From JACMLD01 sp038207265 (GTDB lineage Bacteria; Bacteroidota; Bacteroidia; Chitinophagales; Chitinophagaceae): DNA of 64,000 nt. Under the pieces are notes generated by a model. It did no database searches. It was not told the DNA's origin and saw only the letters and a program-made list of their open reading frames with translations. The position numbers and the translations under genes are program-made. The DNA lies in contig JBBQZZ010000003.1 of assembly GCA_038207265.1 (NCBI GenBank), forward strand, positions 310,001 to 374,000, in the 5' to 3' direction. Below, piece after piece: positions 35,201 through 43,852 of this stretch; positions within the stretch are counted from its first letter, which is position 1; each line of letters starts with the position of its first letter.

Positions 35201-37691
35201 CAGCTTTTGAAATTACAGACAGCCTGTCTTCAGGATGTAAGCGTTCTATATACCACTGGAGATCCTTTCCTGAAAGTTCTTCTGAACTGTAACCAAAACG
35301 GTGACTGAATTCAATGCTCAGGTATACATAACCGTTAGCCATATTAATTTCCCATATGGAATCAGTACTGGCTTTTGTTGCCAGTTCAAAACGCTCATGC
35401 GACTGTACAAGTTCTTCTTCTTTAGACAGCAGCAATTCCTGGGTTTGCTTCATTTCAGTAATGTTACTACTGATTGCCAGTAATGATTCTACTTCACCGG
35501 ATTCATTTAGTTCAGGTGCAATGGTTACAATAAAACTCCAACTGCTGTCATTTTTGCCTGTAAGATCAATTTTTATAGTTTCGATGGTCTTGTTTCTGAA
35601 AACTTTACGCGCTGCTTGGGTGAATTTTAATGAAGCTTCTGTACCCATACCTGATTCGGCAGGTGATTTGCCAATGATAAATTCAGTTGGAATACCTGTT
35701 ATTTTTGTATAGGCAGGGTTACAATAAATATATCGTAGTGTTTTATCCAGCCGATGAATGATGGTTGGTGCATTTTCTGCAAGATTTCTGAATTTCTGCT
35801 CTCCTTCTTTTAGTGCATGTTCAATTTCTTTGCGCCTGCTGTCATCACTGAAATAAACGACCATTGATTGTACAACTTCGTTGAGCAACAGGTTGTGCCC
35901 GCGCACAGCACACCATATCCATTCGCGATTTTTATTTTTTAACCTGATGGTAATATATTGCTCGCGAGGTTTATTGTGTAATTCCTTTGCAAAAACTTCC
36001 TTTGCCAGGTCAAGATCATCAGGATGTGCTAATTCAAAAAAATTGGTATGAACCAGTTCCTCTGGTTCATACCCAAGTATGTTCGTTACAGAAGGTGCAA
36101 CAAAGTTTATAATGCCCAAAGCATTTGTCAATGAAATACCATCCAGTGAATGGCCGATGAGTGATTTGTAAAACAGCTCACTTTTTTTAAGGGTTTTCTC
36201 AGCATTCTTTTTCTCTGTTATATCGCTGTTCACAAAGAGGTAGCCCGTTATGGTTCCAGATTCATTGGTTATTGCAGTAGAGGTGCTTAACAAATAAACG
36301 AGCTCTTCATTTTCCTTCCTGAAAATAACTTCTCCTGTCCATTTAATTTTATTTCTTAATCCTTCAAAGATTTCTTTTTGCGATGAATTGACGTAGTCGT
36401 GCGAGCAAATATCCCGGATATTTTTCTTTATTGCATCAATGGTTTTAATACCATAAGTTTTTTCCGCTATTTTATTCCAGGTAACTACATTAAACGTCGT
36501 GTCTGTTGAAATTATCACGTCGGATACGTTCTCAATCAAATCTGCCTGGAAACGAATTTTCTCTTCCGATAATTTGCGATCGTGAATGTCTACAACTGAA
36601 CCGATATAACCGAGAAATGTGCCATCATCCAGGAAACGGGGAACGGCATTATCCAGCACCCAATGGTATTGCCCGGTCCGGTGCTTTAACCGGTATACCA
36701 GGGAAACAGGTTTTTTTTCTTCAAATCCTTTCTTGTATTCTACTACACCAATATGCCTGTCATCAGGATGAATTACCTTGTTCCAACCATCTCCAAACGC
36801 TTCAGTTGCTTTGACGCCTGTGAAATCTGTCCAGTATTTATTTACATAGGTGGTTTTGTCATTTTCATCGCTTAGCCAAATCATGACCGGTGCTGTATCT
36901 GCCATGCTTCTGAAGCGCGCTTCACTCTCTTGTAATATTTTATTGGTTTTTACTTTTTCGGTTACATCATTTATTATCACCAACCGGGCATCATGATGAT
37001 AATACTGGAAATCATAAGATTGAATTTCCGCAAATACTGCTGAGTTATCCTTTTTCTGATATGTTTGAACCACATTACCTGTTTTTGAGGTACCCCATAA
37101 CGCTCTAATTACAGCTGATAATTCTTTGTTTTGTTTTGACGGCAGGATATCATTGATGGTCATACGTAAAAATTCTTCCCTGGAATAACCATAATGATCA
37201 GTGGCTGCTTTATTAACATCAAGAAATTGAAGAGACCTAATATTGTATATCCACATGGGTTGCGGACTATGATTAAATAATGAGCGATAGACATCAAGTG
37301 CAGCATGAGAATTGACTTCCGTTACGGGGGCGGCTGGCGTTGTGCCCAACCAATGAAATTCAACTTTTTGATTTTCTTTGTTGCGTGTTCTTACAATAGT
37401 CCATTTAACCGGTGGAAAATTTATCCCTGCACTTTGATTTATTGAATCAAATTCAAATGCAGCAGTATGGGTAAAGGGATCTTCAAGGTCTGGTAAGGGA
37501 AACGAAATATCTTTAATTAACAAAAAAGAAGATATGGATTGCTGCAATACTTTATTTATTGAGAGACTGGTACGCTGCAAAAAAGATTGATTAGCATATA
37601 GAATTGTGCCCAGCGCATTTGTGTGAATGCGCAAAAGTTCGGCATCTGGGTGGTTAAAAATAGGTTTGGATTCCTTGGGGGTAGTAATCAT
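32205..37691 (-). CDS. giant soluble multi-PAS/GAF sensor histidine kinase (HisKA_3)
   Basis: 1828 residues without any membrane segment, so cytoplasmic. I count about ten PAS domains, mostly of the PAS_3/PAS_4 plus PAC type ending in D-I-T/H-D-R/E-K: a degenerate one at about 20-115, then about 133-250, 255-375, 378-495, 505-625, 630-750, 760-880, 1065-1185, 1190-1295 and 1475-1600. GAF-like domains lie at about 890-1060 and 1300-1465. The kinase core has the HisKA_3 His1640 (IGKELHDNVNQIL), N-box EQVNNVLKHAEA, and G-boxes EDNGKGFD and GVGLSNI. It should autophosphorylate and pass phosphate to the regulator encoded 11 bases downstream. Signals are unknown; no heme or flavin motif is clear to me. 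Confidence 0.93.
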   Translation of the reverse strand: MITTPKESKPIFNHPDAELLRIHTNALGTILYANQSFLQRTSLSINKVLQQSISSFLLIKDISFPLPDLEDPFTHTAAFEFDSINQSAGINFPPVKWTIVRTRNKENQKVEFHWLGTTPAAPVTEVNSHAALDVYRSLFNHSPQPMWIYNIRSLQFLDVNKAATDHYGYSREEFLRMTINDILPSKQNKELSAVIRALWGTSKTGNVVQTYQKKDNSAVFAEIQSYDFQYYHHDARLVIINDVTEKVKTNKILQESEARFRSMADTAPVMIWLSDENDKTTYVNKYWTDFTGVKATEAFGDGWNKVIHPDDRHIGVVEYKKGFEEKKPVSLVYRLKHRTGQYHWVLDNAVPRFLDDGTFLGYIGSVVDIHDRKLSEEKIRFQADLIENVSDVIISTDTTFNVVTWNKIAEKTYGIKTIDAIKKNIRDICSHDYVNSSQKEIFEGLRNKIKWTGEVIFRKENEELVYLLSTSTAITNESGTITGYLFVNSDITEKKNAEKTLKKSELFYKSLIGHSLDGISLTNALGIINFVAPSVTNILGYEPEELVHTNFFELAHPDDLDLAKEVFAKELHNKPREQYITIRLKNKNREWIWCAVRGHNLLLNEVVQSMVVYFSDDSRRKEIEHALKEGEQKFRNLAENAPTIIHRLDKTLRYIYCNPAYTKITGIPTEFIIGKSPAESGMGTEASLKFTQAARKVFRNKTIETIKIDLTGKNDSSWSFIVTIAPELNESGEVESLLAISSNITEMKQTQELLLSKEEELVQSHERFELATKASTDSIWEINMANGYVYLSIEFSHRFGYSSEELSGKDLQWYIERLHPEDRLSVISKAVQGFSVREKLWRDEFRLRCKDGAYKYVYNRAYIFYDENGKPYKAIGAIQDITDRKKAESQLIQKDILLAASAHAANELLTEPVVDAAIKKSLQIVGSASKVDRAYILQYLYNVEKDQHYYQQQQEWSSFNYETQLNNQELEYLDEKSYPEIFKQTKEGLPTDLLLKNIKSASLKKYFQRQQIKSLLLMPIFVQNNFWGVVVFDQCGYDRSWTSMELDILRVFSSNLAAVFERKEGERKLMESEVKFKSLFQNSLDVVYVLDKDGTIKYVTPSVEQVFGYRDQEVTGKNGFAFIHPDDLTRTKKLFEDLINNPSLNAVTDIRVKDKNDKWIWIEAKGINKFEDEIIRGAIVNFHDISDRKQSEQQLQGYSEHITNILNSITDGFIALDSNFNILWWNPIAEQLTGVKDVDVLGKNLWKALPGLKKTVAQEEYNKTISSKTGSAFELYISKLNRYFDVNAYPSQQGLFVYFKDITPRKNQEMLLSLEKEVLELNTNPSASLKNTVDYFLEGMEKLNPGMLCSVLLLDESGKQIKHLSAPSLPPAYTAAIDGLKVGPRNGSCGTAMYFHKTVIVTDVMTDPLWEDYKEVIEVYQLKACWSFPIVSSSNKVLGSFAGYYKANQAPTEEQLNFFNRVAALLGVIIENKQAEQKVSISNERYLLATKATNDAIWDYDIKSKKTYWGESFYTLFGYKADDTTNLRGFWETKIHPDEYKQVKDLYDNAIKNKERGVVNAEYHFLKADGKYALVADRAFIVYDNDGEPARLVGSMQDVTERRKLEQRLLKQEINKEKSIAQAVVDAQEKERAEIGKELHDNVNQILSTAKLYLELAKTDVKQKDELIKRSADSIFNAINEIRHISKALVPASVKDLGLIDSIKDLVESLRMTKALQVKFVHAGDFDNIISEKQKLMLFRIIQEQVNNVLKHAEAEQIIINLKLNDKIIVLSIEDNGKGFDLEKIKFKKGVGLSNIESRAHLFNGKVTIVTAPKKGCKLFIEIPIYNA

Positions 37692-37784
37692 GATTACTGG
37701 TTAAACTTTCCAGGATTTCAAAGTAAGTGACTAAAGGCGATATAAAAATTTATAAATGTAAAGTCTTATTGAATCAATCTAACT

Positions 37785-37823
37785 AAATTTAAAATAAAAA
37801 TAGGGACCATATGAGAGTCCCTA
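37785..37823 (-). terminator. intrinsic terminator after the SurA-like gene
   Basis: Minus-strand hairpin TAGGGAC / GTCCCTA with a 9-base loop, followed on that strand by TTTTTATTTT. It lies 32 bases past the stop of the SurA-like gene and upstream of the giant kinase, so the kinase is transcribed separately. Confidence 0.85.
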
Positions 37824-37854
37824 ATATCTATTTTAAACACTTAGGTGTTAACAC

Positions 37855-39225
37855 TTACCTGGCTGCATTGCTGGCATATTGAAACCATTTTTTTAAATCT
37901 CCACAGATTTTATAGTCATCGTCTATCATAATGTAATAACTGCCGATTTTTGTATTGAACCATCTTTCAATAGCATCACCTTTTTTCTCTTCCAGCGCTC
38001 TTTGAGCAACCCGGTTGTAATCGTCCTTGAGGTTTTCAATATGTGGTTCCGTTCTTGTTTTTAGATAAATGATGCGCACCACTTTTTTGCCCCTTTCATC
38101 TGTAAAAACAGATGGTTGAGAAAATTCTCCGGGTTTTAAAGTTGGTAAAATTCCTACTGTAGCTTTATCTAACTGATCTATGGTTAAAAAGCTACTACCA
38201 TTTGAACCTTGCTTCATCCCTGCTGTGGAATATTTTGCATATTCATCATCGCTGTATTTTGCAACGGCTTCACCAAATGAAATGGTTCCTGCAATCAATT
38301 TAGATCGCACAGAATCCAACCTGTTGATAGCAATCTTTATCTCATCATCGGTAATGGGAGGAATTTTCAAAATATGCCTTACGGTTGCATCATCTCCAGC
38401 CCGGTTAACCATTTGTATGATATGATAACCAAATTTTGATTTTATAACGGGAGATATCTGGCCTTCCTTTAATCTGAAAGCTGCTTGCAGAAAAGTTGGA
38501 TCAACACTATTTTTATCGCCCCGGCTAAGATTAAATAAACCTCCATTTTGTTTTCCGGATGGATCGTCCGTATGAAGACTGGCCAGTGTTTCAAATTTCC
38601 TTGCGCCAGACTCTACCTGCTTTTTGTAATCGTTCAATTCTTCAATGGCATTCATGTCGAGATCCCTGCTTGCTTTGGGATACAAAACAATTTCACCAAT
38701 CTCAACTTCACTTTCCAGGTATGTAAGACTGTCTTTTGGTATTTTATCGAAATATGCCTTCACTTCAGTGGGAGTAATCTTTACGCCATCAACAATCTTT
38801 TCCCGCATCATTTCTGCCAGCTTTCGTTCCTTAAAAGAAGTTCGGAAATCTTCTTTGATCTGGTAAACCGTTCTTCCTGCAATTTGTTCCAGGGCTTCTT
38901 TAGAACCATAAGCCTGAATGAAACCTCTTACCTGGTTATCGAGCAAAGACTCCAATACATCTTCTCCAACAACCAACGAATCTTTTTCGGCCTGCAATAC
39001 CAGCGCCTTTAAGGCAAGCGCCTGTTCCATAACAATACATTCGGCATTTTCAGGTACTGGTTCATTTCTTCTTTGTTTGTCCAGTATTTCGTTTGTAATA
39101 TCAGATTTGAGTATGATTTTATCTCCAACAATACCCACTATTTTATCTGCTACAACTTTCTGAGGTTGCGCTACTGATATTAGGGAGCCTATAACAAATA
39201 TTAAAAAAAGCGAAAATTGTTTCAT
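37855..39225 (-). CDS. SurA-like periplasmic chaperone/peptidylprolyl isomerase
   Basis: 456 residues from the ATG at 39225 with a signal peptide (MKQFSLFLIFVIGSLISVAQ). The frame opens earlier (39297), but a TAnnTTTG box at 39246-39253 lies between the two starts. Architecture: SurA-like N-terminal helices (VADKIVGIVGDKIILKSDITNEI), a parvulin at about 170-275 (LTYLESEVEIGEIVLYP, FETLASLHTDDPS, GGLFNLSRGD) and a second at about 285-385 (ATVRHILKIPP, FGEAVAKYSDDE). Family role: folding and transport of outer-membrane proteins. It lies 169 bases after infB on the same strand, with an inverted repeat in between. Confidence 0.9.
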   Translation of the reverse strand: MKQFSLFLIFVIGSLISVAQPQKVVADKIVGIVGDKIILKSDITNEILDKQRRNEPVPENAECIVMEQALALKALVLQAEKDSLVVGEDVLESLLDNQVRGFIQAYGSKEALEQIAGRTVYQIKEDFRTSFKERKLAEMMREKIVDGVKITPTEVKAYFDKIPKDSLTYLESEVEIGEIVLYPKASRDLDMNAIEELNDYKKQVESGARKFETLASLHTDDPSGKQNGGLFNLSRGDKNSVDPTFLQAAFRLKEGQISPVIKSKFGYHIIQMVNRAGDDATVRHILKIPPITDDEIKIAINRLDSVRSKLIAGTISFGEAVAKYSDDEYAKYSTAGMKQGSNGSSFLTIDQLDKATVGILPTLKPGEFSQPSVFTDERGKKVVRIIYLKTRTEPHIENLKDDYNRVAQRALEEKKGDAIERWFNTKIGSYYIMIDDDYKICGDLKKWFQYASNAAR

Positions 39226-39245
39226 AAAAAACACTAAGTGGATCT

Positions 39246-39253
39246 CAAAAATA
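39246..39253 (-). promoter_or_regulatory. surA-like gene promoter -7 box (TATTTTTG)
   Basis: Exact TAnnTTTG on the minus strand, 20 bases upstream of the ATG at 39225. Supports independent transcription from infB. Confidence 0.5.
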
Positions 39254-39336
39254 TTCAGACTTAACTGAAAGATCCTGTATGAGCAGGCTTTTAACAAAAG
39301 TTTGTTTTCAAGATATAAAGAAGAAGGTAAGAGGTA

Positions 39337-39388
39337 GAAGGTATAAGACTTAGGGTATTCAACCCTATACCTTATTTCTTATGCCTTC
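39337..39388. repeat. nested inverted repeat between infB and the SurA-like gene
   Basis: Outer arms GAAGGTATAAG (39337-39347) and CTTATGCCTTC (39378-39388) pair over 11 positions with one G-T; inside, TAGGGT and ACCCTA (39351-39356, 39362-39367) form a second perfect 6-bp stem. An alternative fold pairs AAGGTATA (39338-39345) with TATACCTT (39366-39373). It starts 7 bases after the infB stop on the minus strand, so it may terminate the operon, but it has no T-run. Confidence 0.6.
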
Positions 39389-39394
39389 AACCAT

Positions 39395-42343
39395 CTATAA
39401 AGTTCTTTTTACTTCTTCCTCTTCAAAAGCTTCAATAACATCTCCCACTTTCAAATCATTATAATTCTTGATGGTTAATCCACATTCCATACCTGAAGTA
39501 ACGTCTTTAACATCGTCTTTAAAGCGTTTGAGGCTTCCCAGCTCTGCGCTGGCACCTTCACCTTTGGGATATTCTACAATGCCATCCCTGATAATCCGGA
39601 CTCTTGCATTGCGTGCAATCTTACCTTCCATTACAAAACATCCGGCAACCGTTGCTTTATCGAATTTGTAAACTTCTCGCACTTCAACATTAGCTGTTAT
39701 TTTCTCCTGTATCTTAGGTTCCAGCATACCCTCCATCGCACTCTTAATTTCTTCAATAGCATTATAAATAATAGAGTAAGTTTTAATTTCTACTCCTTCA
39801 TTATCTGCTAACCGTGAAGCCTGGATGGAAGGACGACAGTTAAATCCTACAATTACTGCATCAGATGCTGCTGCAAGTAATACATCATTTTCAGTAATTG
39901 CACCTACACCTTTCAACACAACATTAATTGCAATTTCATCAGTGGAGAGTTTTTGCAATGAATCACTCAATGCCTCAACCGATCCATCCACGTCGCCTTT
40001 AATGATGAGGTTTAATTGTTTGAAATTACCAAGGGCAAGTCGACGACCAATTTCATCAAGTGTAATATGTTTTTTGGTACGTATACCTTGCTCGCGTAGT
40101 ATTTGAGCTCTTTTGGTGGCAATCTCTTTCGCTTCCGCTTCATCCAGGTATACTTTGAATTTTTCACCTGCTTGAGGAGCACCATTCAGACCAAGTATTT
40201 GAACGGGAGTGGAAGGTGGTGCAACATCAACACGTTGATTGCGTTCATTGGTCATTGCTTTAATGCGTCCATAATACTGACCACTCACCATTAAATCTCC
40301 CAATCTTAATGTTCCATTTTGTACCAGTAAAGTAGCAACAAAGCCACGGCCTTTATCAAGAGATGCTTCAATGATAGTACCGGACGCCTCTTTGTCGGGG
40401 TTTGCTTTCAATTCCAGTAATTCTGCTTCCAGTAAGACTTTTTCCAATAATAAATCAACATTTAATCCCTGTTTGGCACTTAATTCCTGGCTTTGAAACT
40501 TTCCACCCCATTCTTCAACCAGGATATTCATCGTTGCAAGTTGCTCATATATTTTCTTGGGGTTTGCACCGTCCTTATCAATTTTATTGATAGCAAAAAT
40601 CATGGGAACACTTGCTGCCTGTGCGTGACTGATGGCTTCCTTTGTTTGTGGCATTACTGCATCATCCGCTGCCACAACAATTATGGCCATATCAGTAACC
40701 TTGGCACCACGGGCACGCATAGCCGTAAATGCCTCATGGCCTGGAGTATCGAGGAATGCAATTTTTTTACCGTTCGGTAAGGTTACTTCGTATGCGCCTA
40801 TATGTTGTGTAATACCGCCAGCTTCGCCAGCTACAACATTGGCACTACGGATATAATCAAGTAAGGAAGTTTTACCATGGTCAACGTGACCCATGATTGT
40901 TACGATAGGAGCACGTGGTTTAAGCTCAGCCGGATCATCTTCTTCCTCCTCTTCCTCCATTTCTGCCTGCTTATCCATGTCAATAAATTCAACATCAAAA
41001 CCAAATTCCCCAGCTACCAGTTCAATAACATCCGCTTCCAGGCGCTGATTGATGGACACCATCAATCCAAGGCCCATACATTTTCCAATTACATCTGCAT
41101 AACTCACATCCATCAGGTTGGCCAATTCACTAACACTAATAAATTCTGTCAACTGCAGCTTGTTGTCCTGCATATCTTCTGTTCCGCCCTGGTCAGCAAT
41201 CTCCTGGCGTTTCTCACGGCGGTATTTTGCTTTTAAGCTTTTACCCCGGCCACCCGCACCGGCTAATTTGGCTTGCGTCTCACGAATCTTATCCTGAATT
41301 TCTTTCTTGTCAATTTCCTTTACTTCACGTCTTGCTGCAACACCTCCACCTCTTTGCGGAGCACCACCTCTTCTAAATCCACCTCCCTGGCCACCAGTAC
41401 CACCACGATTGGGTTGCATACCCGGAGGCGCATTTGGATCGCGCTTCACAATTCCCAATTGTCCACGCCTTGGTTGCTGGGGAGCTTGTCCTTGTGCAGG
41501 TTGATTCTGCTGTCCGGGCCCCGGGTGTCGTGCAACAAAGGGTTCTCCTTTTTTGTCTATAGGAATACGTTTCCGTTTGCGTTTTTCTTCATTTGGTTTA
41601 GGCCTGGTATCGCTATCAACGGGCAGTTCAATCTTTCCGAATATTTTGGGTCCTTCAAGCTTTTCAGCCCTGATGTTTTCGATTAAGGGTGCTTGTGGTT
41701 CCTCTTCCTCCCCAGGAATAATTTGTTCTTCAACTTTTTCTTCTTCTACTACCAGGTCAGGTTCCGGTGTTTTTTTCTTTTTTTCTTTTGCTGCTGGTTG
41801 AACGGGTTGTTCAATTTCCTCTTCTTTTATTTCTTCTTCTTTAGGGGCTTCCTTTTTCTTAGCTGTTTTTTTAGGACGTGTTGACGAATCAATAGCCGAC
41901 AGATCTATTTTATCAAATACTTTCGGACTTTCAATTTCCGGTGCTTCAACTTTTGTAATTTCCGGTTCTTTGTCTTTGGGAGGTTCTTGTTTAATTACTT
42001 CAGGCACTACCGGCTTTGCTTCTTCTGCAGGTTTTTCTTCTTTGACTTGTTTTTTGGCAACAACAGGTTCTTTCTTAAACACAATTTCTTCTTCGTCTTT
42101 TTTCTTGCGCCCTTCTGCATTGCCACCTTTGGGCAGATCAATCTGGTCGCTTTTGATTTTTGCCACTTTGTCACCGGCAAACTCTAACTGCAGGGAACGA
42201 TACATATCCTCTGTAAGTTTTGAAGTTGGCTTCAGATCATCTCGGTTAAAACCTTTACCCGCCAAAAATTCAACAAGGGTGTCTTTACCAATGTTAAACT
42301 CTTTGGCCGCTGCCATTAATCGTGGTGTTGTTGTTTCTGACAT
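39395..42343 (-). CDS. infB: translation initiation factor IF-2
   Basis: 982 residues. IF-2 delivers initiator tRNA to the ribosome. The G domain begins at Gly485 (GHVDHGKT), with switch II DTPGHEAF, NKID and the domains II-IV (GTIIEASLDKGRGFVATLLVQNG, ... GYSC-terminal VGDVIEAFEEEEV). The first 484 residues are mostly low-complexity: Lys/Glu/Pro/Val-rich, then a Gly/Arg/Gln/Pro-rich stretch (about 275-340, e.g. GGGFRRGGAPQRGGG), then a helical IF2_N-like region. A predicted HTH-like N-terminus (AKEFNIGKDTLVEFLAGKGF) opens the protein. Third gene of the rimP-nusA-infB operon, but 247 bases after nusA. Confidence 0.96.
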   Translation of the reverse strand: MSETTTPRLMAAAKEFNIGKDTLVEFLAGKGFNRDDLKPTSKLTEDMYRSLQLEFAGDKVAKIKSDQIDLPKGGNAEGRKKKDEEEIVFKKEPVVAKKQVKEEKPAEEAKPVVPEVIKQEPPKDKEPEITKVEAPEIESPKVFDKIDLSAIDSSTRPKKTAKKKEAPKEEEIKEEEIEQPVQPAAKEKKKKTPEPDLVVEEEKVEEQIIPGEEEEPQAPLIENIRAEKLEGPKIFGKIELPVDSDTRPKPNEEKRKRKRIPIDKKGEPFVARHPGPGQQNQPAQGQAPQQPRRGQLGIVKRDPNAPPGMQPNRGGTGGQGGGFRRGGAPQRGGGVAARREVKEIDKKEIQDKIRETQAKLAGAGGRGKSLKAKYRREKRQEIADQGGTEDMQDNKLQLTEFISVSELANLMDVSYADVIGKCMGLGLMVSINQRLEADVIELVAGEFGFDVEFIDMDKQAEMEEEEEEDDPAELKPRAPIVTIMGHVDHGKTSLLDYIRSANVVAGEAGGITQHIGAYEVTLPNGKKIAFLDTPGHEAFTAMRARGAKVTDMAIIVVAADDAVMPQTKEAISHAQAASVPMIFAINKIDKDGANPKKIYEQLATMNILVEEWGGKFQSQELSAKQGLNVDLLLEKVLLEAELLELKANPDKEASGTIIEASLDKGRGFVATLLVQNGTLRLGDLMVSGQYYGRIKAMTNERNQRVDVAPPSTPVQILGLNGAPQAGEKFKVYLDEAEAKEIATKRAQILREQGIRTKKHITLDEIGRRLALGNFKQLNLIIKGDVDGSVEALSDSLQKLSTDEIAINVVLKGVGAITENDVLLAAASDAVIVGFNCRPSIQASRLADNEGVEIKTYSIIYNAIEEIKSAMEGMLEPKIQEKITANVEVREVYKFDKATVAGCFVMEGKIARNARVRIIRDGIVEYPKGEGASAELGSLKRFKDDVKDVTSGMECGLTIKNYNDLKVGDVIEAFEEEEVKRTL

Positions 42344-42590
42344 TCAGTTTCTAAATAAATTACTTTTTAATCAGCATTAATAATTGCTGTTCAGCTTTTG
42401 TTGCGTCACCCGCCCGAAAAATTTATTCTGACGAGGTTCATCCGAGCGCACACTTGTATATTTTCTATCTATCAGTTTTGCTGTATCAGATAAACCATAC
42501 AATTGTCAACCGGTTTTTATGCCGGCGGATAAAGACAGACACAATCCCTTAGTTACGGGACTGAATAAAGAACTATGGTTAATAAAAAAA

Positions 42591-43838
42591 TTATCCTTTC
42601 TTAAATTCTGCTTCTAATATTTTTCTTACATCGTCAATGGTTTCCCGCTCAAGATCGGTTCTTCTTTCCAATTCATCGGCGGTTAAATCCAACACACTGC
42701 GTGCTGTATCGCAACCAATTCGTTTTAATTCATCAATGATCCAGGTTTCTATTTCATCGCTGAACTCTTCCAAATCAATATCAAACTCTTCAACTTCTCC
42801 TTCGTTATCGCGGAATACATCAATACTATAACCAGTCAATTCCTGCGCCAACTTAATATTTACTCCTTTTCTTCCAATGGCCAGTGACACCTGATCCGGT
42901 TTCAAATAAACATCTGCCTGCATGGTTTCATTATTAAGATTCATGCTGGTTATCTTAGCAGGTGTAAGTGACCGTTGAATTAATAGTTGTGTATTGGCTG
43001 TCCAGTTAATCACATCAATGTTTTCATTTTTCAATTCCCGAACAATACCGTGTATCCTGCTTCCTTTCATACCCACACACGCGCCAACCGGATCTATGCG
43101 GTCATCAAATGATTCTACTGCCACTTTTGCTCTTTCTCCCGGGTCTCGAACAATTTTTTTAATAACAATCAAGCCATCAAATATTTCCGGCACTTCAATT
43201 TCAAGCAACTTAGCCAAAAATTCCGGACTTGTTCTGGAGAGAATGATTACCGGGCTGTTATTTTTTAAGTCTACCCTTCTCACTACAGCACGAATGCTTT
43301 CACCTTTCTTGAAATAATCCTGTGGTATTTGTTCACTTTTTGGTAATATCAATTCATTGCCTTCCTCGTCCAGTAAAAGAATTTCCTTTTTCCAAACCTG
43401 GTACACTTCTGCATTAATGATATCGCCTACACGGTCGTTGTATTTTTTTACCAGTACATTTTTCTTCAGATCCCCTATGCGGCTTGCCAGCGTTTGTTTG
43501 GCAGCCAGAATGGCCCTGCGACCAAAATCCATGATATCTATTCCTTCATATAATTCTTCTCCCACTTCAAAATCGGGTTCAATTTTAGCGGCATCTTTAT
43601 AGGCAATCTCAGCCAATGGGTCATTTACTTCGCCATCGTTAACAATCATGCGGCGGCGCATAATTTCCAGGTCACCCTTTTCAGCATTCACAATTACGTC
43701 AAAATTGTCATCACTTCCGTATTTCTTGCGCAATAAGGTCTTAAATACGTCTTCCACCACCTTCATCATAGTAGGGCGGTCTATATTTTCCGCATCTTTA
43801 AATTCCTGGAATGCCTCAATTAGATTGATACTTGCCAT
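42591..43838 (-). CDS. nusA: transcription termination/antitermination factor NusA
   Basis: 415 residues. NusA binds RNA polymerase and nascent RNA. Domains in order: N-terminal polymerase-binding domain (1-125), S1 domain around 130-195 (GDIINAEVYQVWKKEILLL), KH1 and KH2 (about 200-340, with DPVGACVGMKGSRIHGIVRELKNE and LAIGRKGVNIKLAQELTGYSI), and one helix-hairpin-helix/acidic repeat at the end (ELKRIGCDTARSVLDLTADEL). It lacks the second acidic repeat of E. coli NusA, normal for this phylum. 14 bases after rimP. Confidence 0.96.
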   Translation of the reverse strand: MASINLIEAFQEFKDAENIDRPTMMKVVEDVFKTLLRKKYGSDDNFDVIVNAEKGDLEIMRRRMIVNDGEVNDPLAEIAYKDAAKIEPDFEVGEELYEGIDIMDFGRRAILAAKQTLASRIGDLKKNVLVKKYNDRVGDIINAEVYQVWKKEILLLDEEGNELILPKSEQIPQDYFKKGESIRAVVRRVDLKNNSPVIILSRTSPEFLAKLLEIEVPEIFDGLIVIKKIVRDPGERAKVAVESFDDRIDPVGACVGMKGSRIHGIVRELKNENIDVINWTANTQLLIQRSLTPAKITSMNLNNETMQADVYLKPDQVSLAIGRKGVNIKLAQELTGYSIDVFRDNEGEVEEFDIDLEEFSDEIETWIIDELKRIGCDTARSVLDLTADELERRTDLERETIDDVRKILEAEFKKG

Positions 43839-43852
43839 AACACATTCAATTT

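Noticed and set aside
41273..42380. Long plus-strand frames opposite infB (Ser/Phe/Pro-rich)
   Set aside because: They mirror the Lys/Glu/Gly-rich N-terminus of IF-2; their composition is that of an antisense shadow and they have no start context.
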